Positions 47,492 through 56,744 of a DNA stretch of 64,000 nt are shown one piece after another (position 1 is the first letter of the stretch; each line of letters opens with the position of its first letter). The notes beneath the pieces are model-generated. The model saw nothing but the letters and a program-made list of their open reading frames with translations, did no database searches and had not been told where the DNA came from. Made by a program: the position numbers and the translations under genes. This DNA comes from Termitomyces sp. T153. Its lineage: Eukaryota > Basidiomycota > Agaricomycetes > Agaricales > Lyophyllaceae. The stretch covers positions 806,001-870,000 of the forward strand of contig JACKQL020000018.1 in NCBI GenBank assembly GCA_018296165.2, given 5' to 3'.

Positions 47492-50002
47492 CTAAATCGC
47501 CGACTCGTTTTCCATGAACTGGTAGTTGCAGTCTTCTCCGTCAATCGTCCACACGGCGCGTCCCATCACCTGTCGTTTAGGGCAACTGCGAATAAAATGT
47601 CCCTGCTCACCACATAGGATGCACGCACCCTCCTTCCATCGTTTCTCCTGTGTTTCTTCCGGCACGTCGATCCACTGACTGTCCTGGATCCTGTTTGCGC
47701 ATAGGGCCTCCTGATCGTTGGTGGGGTCTGGGATGTTGTCGCGATCGTCGGGGTTGGTATCCAGGGGTACTGGGGTGTCGTGGAGGTCAGCGGCGTTGAG
47801 CTGGGTGGGTGGTCGCTGCCCCGGGGGCCGGTTAGTGTTGGGGACTCCTCGGCCCGGGGGGAAGTGGGGTGCGGGGTTAGCAGGGTTAGCGGAGATGGAG
47901 GATCGGATGCCATTGGTTGCTCCGGCCTGCCAGTTGGTGTTACCGGAGGTATTCCACGAGGTCCAGGGCGCCGTGTTTTTGCTGCGATCTTCCCAATAAC
48001 ATTGGTCAACCTGGGTAATGAGCGCCTTGTACCCGTTGTAGGTGGTTTGTTTGGGCGCGAGGCGAAGGACGTCCTTGATCCGTTGGGGCAGGGCACAACG
48101 GAGGGCGAACCGGAGGGCGTTGTAATTCCAGCCGGTCTCGTAGGCCTCTCGTTTGAATCGTACGATGAAGGTCGTGAAGCGTTCGTTGTTGTGCATTCGG
48201 AGGTTGAAGAGATTTTCCTCTGCCTCTGCTACGGTGTCAAAGACGCCAAACTTACTTGAGAACTCTTGAGTGAAAGCGAGCCAATGGGAGAGTATGGGAT
48301 TGTTTGGGTCGAACCGGAGTAGCGCAGTGTAGTGGTCGAAGGTGATGCCCTGTAAGTATGATGCAGCGAAAGCCACTCGTGAGCTCTCAAGCTGAAAAGT
48401 GATGGGCTTAGCTTGAAACATAGTTAAACACTGGGTCAGGAAGATTCGCCACTTTCAGGGGTCGCAGCCGGTGAAGGGTTCGGACTTCTGGATGTCGAGC
48501 TTTCCTTCCTGGGCCAGTGCGTCGCGGGTATTGTCCTGCGAATTTTGAGTTTGAGGTGGGGGTCCAGCATTGTAGTAGTAGTAGTAGTTATTTCCGTTTC
48601 CGCGCTGGGGGGGAAAGCTGTCCATCGCCGGGCCCCATCCTCCCAGGGGTCCGCCATTGGGTGGTCCCCTACCGGGGTTTTGACCTACACTACCCGGGGC
48701 GGGTCCTGGGGCCCATTGAGGGGGAGGGGGTCCTCCGGGATTTGGGGGTCCGAAATAGTTGACGTCGGTGGGGGAGTTAGGCATCGGGGCGGGCGGGGGA
48801 CGAGAGGGGTTGACGGAAAGAGGGGGTCGGGGCGCCCCGGGGCCCAGGGGCTGTCGCGGGGGAACTGGGGCATTGGGACGGGGTGGAGGGGCATTGCTAC
48901 GAGGGGCACGGAGGTCGAAGTGGGGGGGTCGGTCTCGTTGGGGCCCATTGCGCGGGGGGTGTTCGTCGGCGGGGTTGCCCGGCTTGTCGATATAGGAGAG
49001 GGTCCAGTTGTTGTCGTTGATGCGTAGGGGCGGTCGTTGGGAGCGGAGTTCGGGGACGGCGAGTTGGTCCCAGGTTCGGAAGGCGCTGGGCACCGAGCTG
49101 GCCCAGGGCTGGGCGGAGAGGGCCAGGGTGTGGGCAGCGGGTTGGTCAAACAACCCCTCCGTGGGGTTGAGATTCCTCAAGATGCTGGAGGCCGCGTTGA
49201 GTTCTTCCTGCTGGCGGGGAACGGAAGATGGGGCTTCATTTCATGTCCCAATGGGTTCCTCGCGTTGCACGTGGAAGGAGCGGGCGGGATCCAGAGGATC
49301 TTCAAAGGGGCGGGGGTTCGGGCTAGTGTGGATTTCTTCGACCAAGGTGCGGAGCTTGTTCCGTAAGTTGTCGTCGAGGCCCAGAGTGCTTTGCGTATTC
49401 TCCGGGAGGTTCCCTTATAGGTAGCGTTCGTGGAAGTCGAGGAGTCGATCCGCCCAGACCTCCGGGGTTGCGGAGGCGTCGGGGTAGCCTAGGTTGGTGA
49501 GGAGGGTGCGGGTATGCCTTGCGAATTCCGCAGGGGACAGGCAGAGGAAGCGGAGGACTTCATCGCGTTGCTGGGCGTAGGCTTCAATTCTTTGCTGCCT
49601 AGGAGAAGGAGGGGTTTGAATGGCGAATGGTGGGCGGGGTGGGGAATAGTTATCCATGGCCTCCGGAGGGACTGGGGCTGCAGCGGGGATTGGGTACGCA
49701 TAGTAATGGGCGGGGGGAAGGTAGGCGGGGTTGGGGGGTGCTGCGGAGTATCCTCCGGGGTTGATACAGGGGTTGTTGCCATCGGCGTGGAATGCGAGAG
49801 GGCGGCGCCAGCCTGGGAGTATTCCCTGGCTGATGGAGGGGGCGTAGAATGCCTGGTTGGGGTCAGGGGTCCAGTGATGGGGCATGTATTGGTCCGCGAA
49901 GGGACCCGGGTAAAATGGGGCGTAGGAATTTTCCAGTATGGGCCGGCCGTAGGCGTCAGTTGGGTAACCGACTGGGTTGTACGTGGGGTTAAACGCAGAC
50001 AT
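47492..50002 (-). pseudogene. Gypsy Gag with CCHC zinc knuckle, three nonsense codons
   Basis: A single frame from ATG 50002 to TAG 47492, interrupted at 49417 (TAA), 49243 (TGA) and 48457 (TGA), each one C-to-T change from CAA or CGA. N-terminal part is Pro/Tyr-rich (MSAFNPTYNPVGYPTDAYGR). The middle is very Pro-rich with a run of five tyrosines. The retrotransposon gag core starts around FTGCDP...KWRIFLTQC and includes FEVFDT-like and LFNLRMHNNERFTTFIVRF stretches. The C-terminal knuckle is CILCGEQGHFIRSC (CX2CX4HX4C). Unusually long (~837 codons) because of the ~500-residue Pro-rich N-terminal half. Confidence 0.9.
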
Positions 50003-50021
50003 CGAGAACGGGGTAAGGGGG

Positions 50022-50034
50022 AGTCTTGATATTA
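50022..50034 (-). other. Gypsy self-priming site (Tf1-type PBS)
   Basis: The minus strand reads TAATATCAAGACT directly after the 5' LTR. It is perfectly complementary over 13 nt to AGTCTTGATATTA in the LTR (50588-50600), the inferred 5' end of the RNA. This replaces a tRNA primer site; Tf1 of fission yeast is the known precedent. Confidence 0.85.
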
Positions 50035-51035
50035 TGTCAGGTTCCGCTGACGACGGGGGCTCAGTACACTAGCGAGTCCTTACTAGGCGGACGCGATGTC
50101 CTGCACTTATAACCAGGCGTCTGGAGTTAGAGCGGAGGTGGGGAAAGCTTGCAAGGGGCCCCTAGGGAGAGCGGCCCAAGTAAGTCCTGAGTGATTCAGA
50201 GGGGTCTAAGACCGGAGGTACTGGTCATTGACCCAGGGCGGGTGTCAGGGCTAGTTAGTGGGCGCACAAGTAGATTTCTGGGGTAGGCAGAGGCTTCTCA
50301 GTTGATGGGGGGCGGGGTCGGAGTTGGACAGGGGATTACCGGGGCTTGGTGGGTTCCGGGGCCGAGCGGGTAGCGAGGTCCGGAGTTGTCGTTAAGAATG
50401 TTCAGGTCGTGGCGCGTGCGCGGAGTTCGTACTGACATAGGGAGCAAGGGAACTTCAGAGGAACAAAGGAAATATGTACAGTTGAGACGAGATGGAGATG
50501 AGACGAGACTGAGAAAAGATAGATTCAAAGCCTAGAAACAGAAATAGAGACAAGACAAGAGACGAAACATAGGAAACCGGTAAAATGTAATATCAAGACT
50601 AAAGTTCGAGGAGTTATTCTATGGCTTATATACCAACTACTGGGTGCCTCCGAGGGCGGCGGATATGATGGCGGGGGTCAACAGAGCTGTGCTGAGTCGA
50701 CGGGTGTCGGGTACAATCCAAGGTCGGGCCGCAGCGGTATTCTGATGGGATCAGTTGGGGGGGCGGCCGCTCCAGGGACGTCGTGACACTCCGGGACGGG
50801 TCGGGTAAACTAGGGTAGAGGGTCGGGGACGTATGACGTGGCCAGGAACGGTGGGGGAAGGTTTCAAGGGGGTGTCAATGGCTACGGAGAGGGAGTTGCC
50901 GTCAGGGTTTGCCGGAGAAGCGTTGGAGTTGTCCGGTGTGAGCGTCAAAAGTGTGGGTGGGGTTCCGGGGAGTTAGGCGGGAAATCAGGAGGGGTTGGGA
51001 GCAGTGTCTAGGGAGCTAGGGAGCGGGTCGTGACA
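50035..51035 (-). repeat. Gypsy right (5') LTR, 1,001 bp
   Basis: Promoter-bearing LTR of the element. Transcription on the minus strand is inferred to start at ~50600, making U3 about 435 bp and R-U5 about 566 bp. Confidence 0.95.
50588..50632 (-). promoter_or_regulatory. Gypsy core promoter: TATATAAG and transcript start with primer sequence
   Basis: TATATAAG (50632-50625, minus) lies ~32 nt upstream of AGTCTTGATATTA (50600-50588). The spacing places the transcript 5' end exactly where the self-primer is needed. Confidence 0.75.
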
Positions 51036-51040
51036 GATCT

Positions 51041-51571
51041 TGAGTCTTGTGTATGGGCTGTTGTTGGAACCTGATTTGGATGATCCATTGGAGATCCAGG
51101 CATCACTCAAGTATTGTAAATTCTGCAAATATAATGTCCTAAGCAGTAGTTGCTGATTCAGAATTCAAATAAGATGATGATAGGACATTTGCACTGGCAG
51201 CTAATAAAGTTGTTGCTTCCCATGCATCTAAGCCTTGAAGTGCAAGGAGCTCCATTTTCAACAGAAGTGAAAGATTGAAACTCAAGTATGTACAGGTACC
51301 ATATTGAAGTGTATAAGTTTATACTGCTGATCAACTGATGACCTCTTGACGTTGACTGAATGCTATGTATGAATGTCCGCTTATCTTAGTAATGGAGGGG
51401 TTGATCGGCCTGTTTGAGCTGACAAAAGGCACGTTGAGAATTTGATGGGATTGAGTGATATCCGACCGAGTGGTCAACTCCTGGAAATCCTGGTTCTTCC
51501 TGCGGTGTGCTAATTTCACTGACGAGTGTGGTGATAACACGACCATAGTTCGTACACACTCTTTCAGAGAT
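51041..51571. other. Right half of the interrupted old repeat, then host flank
   Basis: 51041-51330 is CpG-poor and continues the relic cut by the Gypsy insertion. CpGs reappear from ~51.34 kb. No gene seen. Confidence 0.5.
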
Positions 51572-51582
51572 AAAAAGAAAAA
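51572..51582 (-). terminator. Pol III terminator of tRNA-Glu
   Basis: On the minus strand TTTTTCTTTTT lies 13-23 nt past the tRNA 3' end. Confidence 0.7.
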
Positions 51583-51594
51583 GCAAATTCATTT

Positions 51595-51679
51595 TTCGGG
51601 TACGGGGAATCGAACCCCGAGCTGCCGCGCACGAAGATATAGTGAGAGGCGGCAATGTTAGCCGTTACACCATACCCGA
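51595..51679 (-). tRNA. tRNA-Glu (CUC anticodon), 13-nt intron
   Basis: Perfect 7-bp acceptor stem TCGGGTA/TACCCGA; a D-arm region GTGTAACGGCTAACA typical of tRNA-Glu; anticodon stem GCCGC/GCGGC around loop CTCTCA-C with anticodon CTC; a 13-nt intron after position 37 (CTATATCTTCGTG); and T-arm CGGGG-TTCGATT-CCCCG. Mature length is 72 nt plus CCA. A canonical B-box and a downstream oligo-T terminator are present. Confidence 0.93.
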
Positions 51680-51756
51680 CAACGAAAAGTTTTCCATTTT
51701 GTATACATGTAGGTCAATATGATCCGACACCGACATATCTCAAGAATGCTTCTGCT

Positions 51757-51832
51757 GGATACTGGTGATCAAACCCTGAGCCGCATAGATTGATTGAATC
51801 CGCCCTGGATATGAGGCCATACACCATACCCA
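51757..51832 (-). pseudogene. Degenerate tRNA-Glu-like sequence
   Basis: The minus strand starts GGGTATGGTGTA and ends GGGTTTGATCACCAGTATCC, matching the 5' end and T-arm of the adjacent tRNA-Glu with mismatches in all stems. Probably a dead duplicate or tRNA-derived remnant ~80 bp away. Confidence 0.45.
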
Positions 51833-52655
51833 ATGAAGGCCGTAGATACTTCGTGGAATGCACTGGGACAACTTAAAACGATTCAGTGGTGTTCGTGTGA
51901 TTATCGCCATATGATGCAACCTTGGGCGTGCGTCGTGGAATTGAATCACACGATCTGGGATACAGCGGGAGGTACTTAGGTATACATAAATACATATACA
52001 TGAAAGGAATAATATATTTTATCTTGTACTCCTGTGAGACTCGAGAGACACGCCTTTGTCGCATGGCCACGCCTCGTCATCGTTGTTGAGAATCAGAGAA
52101 CTTGACAAAATCAGGCTGAGAAAATACTGCCGACACGAGCACACTGATATAATGGCCGAATTAGCAAGGCGATGCCTATGCGCTGACGTGAAGCAGATTT
52201 TGACGGATCTTGCTATGTAAGTAGCCTTAAGCATTCAAGTCACGCGTCGGGGAGAGAGTATTGCTGTAGAGAGGAAAGGCGTGTTTTTCAGGGTGCAAGA
52301 GGCGTGGAGATAAGGAGGAAAGGGCTCGGAGGCGTGGACCGGTCAGGTAGAAATGAGTCAAAGAAGATGGTGGAACCGAGTTGGTCCGAACCTTGAGAGC
52401 CAAAGCAATACAGAGTCCTAGACGTCTCAGAGCATGAGAAAGAGCGGGTCAAGGAGTATTCGTGAATGGTGAACGTTGAACAGTCAATATTTCAATATTG
52501 GACATATGCGAAGGTAGAACATGTTAGAAGACAATGGAATGCTGATAGTAATAGAGGATGCCGCCCACACGCAAGCGCGGCGGAGATTACATAACCCAAC
52601 GTCTTTGTTTTACTCCTGGTTGGTAGGTTGTGGCCAATCTTTTCCACCTACCGCC
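51833..52655. other. Intergenic and 5' region of the bZIP gene
   Basis: No separate gene recognised. The bZIP frame is open back to an ATG at 52521, giving a 45-residue longer alternative N-terminus. Confidence 0.5.
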
Positions 52656-55070
52656 ATGCAAGTCGATAATCCTCTCCAGCACCCGTCCTTCTCCTTCCAT
52701 GCTTCCCTCCCAGACATCAGCGATATCTTCAACGCCGACGCCTTCGCCGACGACTTCGGCAACAGCACCCTCAGCACTGCCAACAACATCAACTCCCCTG
52801 CCACTGCTTCCTCGTCTCGCGGCTCCTCGCCCTACCTGGCGTCAATTCAAACACCCCCGCAGCTTGCCCCGCCACATGCTTTTCCTGAATACAACCCCTC
52901 TTCTATCTTTGGCTTCGATGACGACCTCCAGACAAAGCAGCTTGACTCCGTGATGAACATTCCTAATGCCTACGACCTTTTCAGCTCTTTTCAAGGCGCC
53001 GATATGGGCATCGATGATGGGCTGGGCATGGAGATGACGACGGACATGCCAGACATCAGCACCGGTATCGTCGGCGAGGTGATGGGTATAGATCCTCAAC
53101 TCGTTGGCACACCCTCTGCGCTCAGTGACATTGGCGAGGAGAACGAAGAGCTTCAGCAGGTGGAGGATGAGGAGCACGACGGCGACGTGTCGGCCTCACC
53201 TTCGTCCTCGGGCTCGCCACGGGCCATGACAACAACAGCTTCCAAGCTGCGGTCTGCGAAGCGCAAAGAGAAAGAGGTTGAGACTGATGAGGAGAGGGAA
53301 AAGTTGACACTTGTTATCCAGCCTGTCAAGGCAGGCGGACACGGCAAGGCGCGTAAGGGCACTGTCCAATCAGGAGGCATCGTTAAAAAGACACCCACTT
53401 CCAATCCTGTTACCGCCTCGCTTGGAAAGGAAAATACTTACACCCTAACCACTGCCAGTTCATTTGTCACCCCTCCAGCTTATACACCCCCAAGTGCCTT
53501 CCAGCCTACAAATATGTACAACCTCCAGTCTCAGGACAAGAAGAAGAATGAGAAGGATGATGAAGATGACGACCTTCCGCAGGACTGGAGGCCTTCTCCA
53601 GAGGTTCTCGCGAAAATGACTAGCAAGGAAAAGAGACAACTTCGCAACAAGATAAGCGCGCGCAACTTCCGCGTTCGCCGAAAGGGTATGTAATTGCTTC
53701 TATTCATTGATCGTGATATTTAAATTCGCTTCGATCAATAAGAATACATTTCAACCCTAGAAGGCGACATTGCAGAGCGCGATCGACTCCTCGAGGCCAT
53801 CCGTTCCGAACTCGGTTCAACTCAATCCGAGAACCTGGCTTTGCGGCAAGAGATAGCTGCGCTCAAACGAACACTTCTTGAGGGACGTGTACCGACTACT
53901 GCCGCCGACGGCACTACGGAGTATCCTCTACTTAACCTTCCTCCGCCTGCTCCTCTTCCCGCGCAGAGTGCTGCCGCGACACTTCAAGCTCAGGCGCAAG
54001 CTCAAGCACAACAGCAATCACAGTCCTCACCCTTGCTTACGCCCAATACGCAGAAAGACACTACCAAGAATGGACGATTCTGGGGTGGTGTCAGGCTCGG
54101 TATGGGCATGGGGGGCGTTACGCCTGTTCATCGCGTTGTCCTTCCTGAAATGTCCGTAGCAGATTTGCTGGCGAGCCAATTTGGTCCTAGTCCGTTTGTT
54201 GCCAAAGATGATAAGTGGAAGGAGAACGTCAATCCTCTGCTCAATGGGTTTGTCGGGGAGGAGAGCAAATCAGAAAAAGAGAAGGAGAAGGAGAAGGAAC
54301 GGGAGAAGATGCAGCCTCCTATGAGCTTCGAGGGATTCTCGGATGTCAACCCCTTCACGATGAAGACACTCGACGCGTACAGAATGCATCTTTGGGGCAA
54401 AATGGCGGCACAGCAGCAGTATACGCAGCATCAACATCATCTTCTCCATCAACAACAACATCTCCTACAGCAACAAGCTCATGCAAACCAACAACTCGGG
54501 AATCTCGCGTCCTTACTGCGCCCGGCATTCTTCACTTCGCCCGGGACGGCAACGTCCCCGCTCACGTCGTTGTTGTCAGGGAAACACATACAGAATTCGC
54601 CTGCACCACCATATTCGCCACCTCCGCCGCCATATTCGTCGCCGCCGACGTCGCCTCTGCTCGTGGGCAAGGGAAGTGTGGTGGAAAAGCTCGAGAGGGA
54701 GAGGAGGGAGAGGGAGAGGGAGAGGGAAATGCAGAGGGGGAGAGAGAGAGAGAGAAAGGAGACGGCGATGTATGCGGCGATCGCGAGCCAGACGCTCCTG
54801 AGCAAGCTTGGGAACGCGTTCTGGGATGCGTTTGCTGGTTCTCCGAGTACGAGTGCGTGTTCGTCTGGCTCGGGCTCGGGTTCGGGGTTGAGACCCTGGG
54901 ACGCGGATAAGGTTAGGAAGGTACTGGAGGGCAAGGCGGTTGTGAGAGTTGTGGATGTTGAGGAGGTTAAGCCTCAGCAGACGCAGGAACAGGAGAGGAA
55001 ATGTTTCAAGGCGGCAGAGGAGTTGTTGGAGCAGAGTATGAGGAGTTTGACGCTGAATAAGAAGTCGTGA
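52656..55070 (+). CDS. bZIP transcription factor, 2 exons, 785 aa
   Basis: Nuclear sequence-specific DNA-binding regulator (inferred from domain). Exon 1 52656-53685, intron 53686-53742 (57 nt), exon 2 53743-55070; 2,358 nt. The basic region KRQLRNKISARNFRVRRK (residues ~326-343, with the N-x7-R signature NKISARNFR) ends at the intron, and the leucine zipper EYISTLEGDIAERDRLLEAI follows in exon 2. The N-terminal half is Ser/Asp-rich and acidic (activation-like, with DISDIFNADAFADDFG). The C-terminal half has Ala/Gln repeats, KEKEKEREK, a His/Gln run and PPYSPPPPPYSSPP. Conserved-looking NPFTMKTLDAYRMHLWGKM lies at ~550. ATG 52656 sits in CCGCCATGC, a good context; 52521 is an alternative. Target genes cannot be inferred. 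Confidence 0.9.
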
Positions 55071-56744
55071 ACTTGATTTTTTTGGAGCTGGGGTTGTGGT
55101 ACGTACGTGATTTTGTTGTGTTCTCAAGTTGAGATCTGATGAGTTCAATAGTGAACAAAATTGAAGATGAAAAGAAAGAAGAAAGTTTTTCCTTCTTTGG
55201 TGTACGATATAACAAAGATTGTGATTTAATACCTCGAGTTTGCTTTCTCCCTTTACCCTTCCATCTCCCTCTTGAACTCTGTATGACCTTGGCCTTGGCT
55301 TGTTCTCTGGCTTCGTGTTTCTTGTTGCTGCATCATTATCAGCTCCATATCTGTCTTTCCAGAAATTACGGTATCGTTACTCGTCACGCCGCCTTATTCG
55401 CACTCCTTGTTTGTCCTTTCTGTGTTCGTGGATCGAACTCCCCTTCCTCTCACACCTGAGCCCAGGTTCCAGCTCCTGTATGTTTGCTTCGTCTTCTTCC
55501 TCAAATAGTTGATCCTTCGAAGTTTCCTCCCTCCACTGTCGTATTCCACAACGCCCCACTCAGTATTTATCACTCTTGTCGCTCCCCTCACTCTGATCTC
55601 TTTTCTGTCTTCCTTCGTTATTTATCCGATCTTAGATCATCGCAGATTGCATTTTAGTAGTATCTCTCACTATAGTCACATTTTTTAGCTAAACATGGAC
55701 CAGCGTAACGTCAGCTTCTGGAGGCGGGATGAAAGAGAACAATGTGCGATAAAGCCCGAGATGCATTGATATGATGGCTGAGAAACAGAAGGGACAGAAA
55801 TACGGGAGACAGGAGAGGTGAGGAGCGTACTCACACATCACGGGAGGTCAAGACAACCCGCGTACACGAAAGCTATGAAAAGAACAAATAACGTATAACA
55901 TCCGGACACAGACCACCAACCATTCCCCCGAATCGACACCCGACACCTCGTGTTCTACCTAGGATACTTGCGACGTGGCTGCGCCAGATAACAACCACCA
56001 GAACTGTCACTGTGTTATAATTCTGATATGTATCTCCATTGCAAAGATACTCATGCCTCGGTGGACCTAGTAAATGGTGATGTGTCCATCGGAAAAATGA
56101 CATGTATATTCCGTACCCAAAGGAAGTGAATGCGAGCTGTTGGCTCCTGCTCACTCCGAGCGCTCGTGATATTGAGAACCGTCACCTGTACAGTAAATAC
56201 TAACATCATGCGCATTTCACCAGAAAAAGTTCGAGTATAGAAGAAACCCCACCCTGGTATAAGTATAAACCTCATCCTATCAACATAAACCTCACCTAGT
56301 ATGTTTTTCTACTTCGGCTGATGTTTGTCCTGGTGATTTACAAGTTGTTTCTGATACTAGTCTAAAACAATAATTTCCAAATCGGTGAAGGTCTTGGAGA
56401 TATTTCTGGGGTGCCTTGTATGAATAAGAACCGTGTCCTTGCAATGCAACACATATTTACTCGAGAAGGCGTTCATTCGGAAGAACATTGCTTGGCAAGC
56501 ACAGTATTATATACAGATCAACTTTCCTGCATATCCATCCCTTCAGTGCCCTAGGTAACTGCTATGAAAGTATTCTGACGTATTTCAATCAATACTGCCC
56601 TATCCCCGACATACAAGAGTGATACTGGAAAGTATGAATCCAAACGGTGCATGCGTTCTTGATTTATCGTTCGCCGAAGATTTGACTCTGAAAGTGACGA
56701 TTTCGCGTTGTTTGGCTCATGTGCCCCACGGCTCCCATCTGCTC
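55071..56744. other. Intergenic, no gene recognised
   Basis: 1.67 kb between the bZIP stop and the minus-strand membrane-protein stop. Short open frames on both strands lack motifs and sensible splice partners. Confidence 0.55.

Larger units (their letters stand above)
40204..51035 (-). mobile_element. Chromodomain Ty3/Gypsy retrotransposon (Tf1-like), 10,832 bp, minus orientation
   Basis: Two 1,001-bp LTRs, perfect target duplication GATCT (40199-40203 and 51036-51040), termini TGTCA...TGACA. On the minus strand: self-complementary primer site, Gag, two retropepsin-like domains, RT, RNase H, integrase, chromodomain, polypurine tract. A plus-strand gene lies between the end of Pol and the polypurine tract. 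By my reading the LTRs differ at about 33 positions, all transitions. Eight nonsense codons in Gag/Pol make this copy non-functional. Base composition is GC and CpG rich, unlike the surrounding old repeats, so it is a later arrival. Confidence 0.95.

Noticed and set aside
47718..49424. Long Gly/Arg-rich plus-strand frames opposite Gag
   Set aside because: Complement of the Pro-rich Gag region; no splice signals or motifs, in contrast to the antisense gene at 41418.
54215..55148. 231- and 190-codon frames overlapping the bZIP second exon
   Set aside because: They are shifted and antisense readings of Lys/Glu and Gln repeats.
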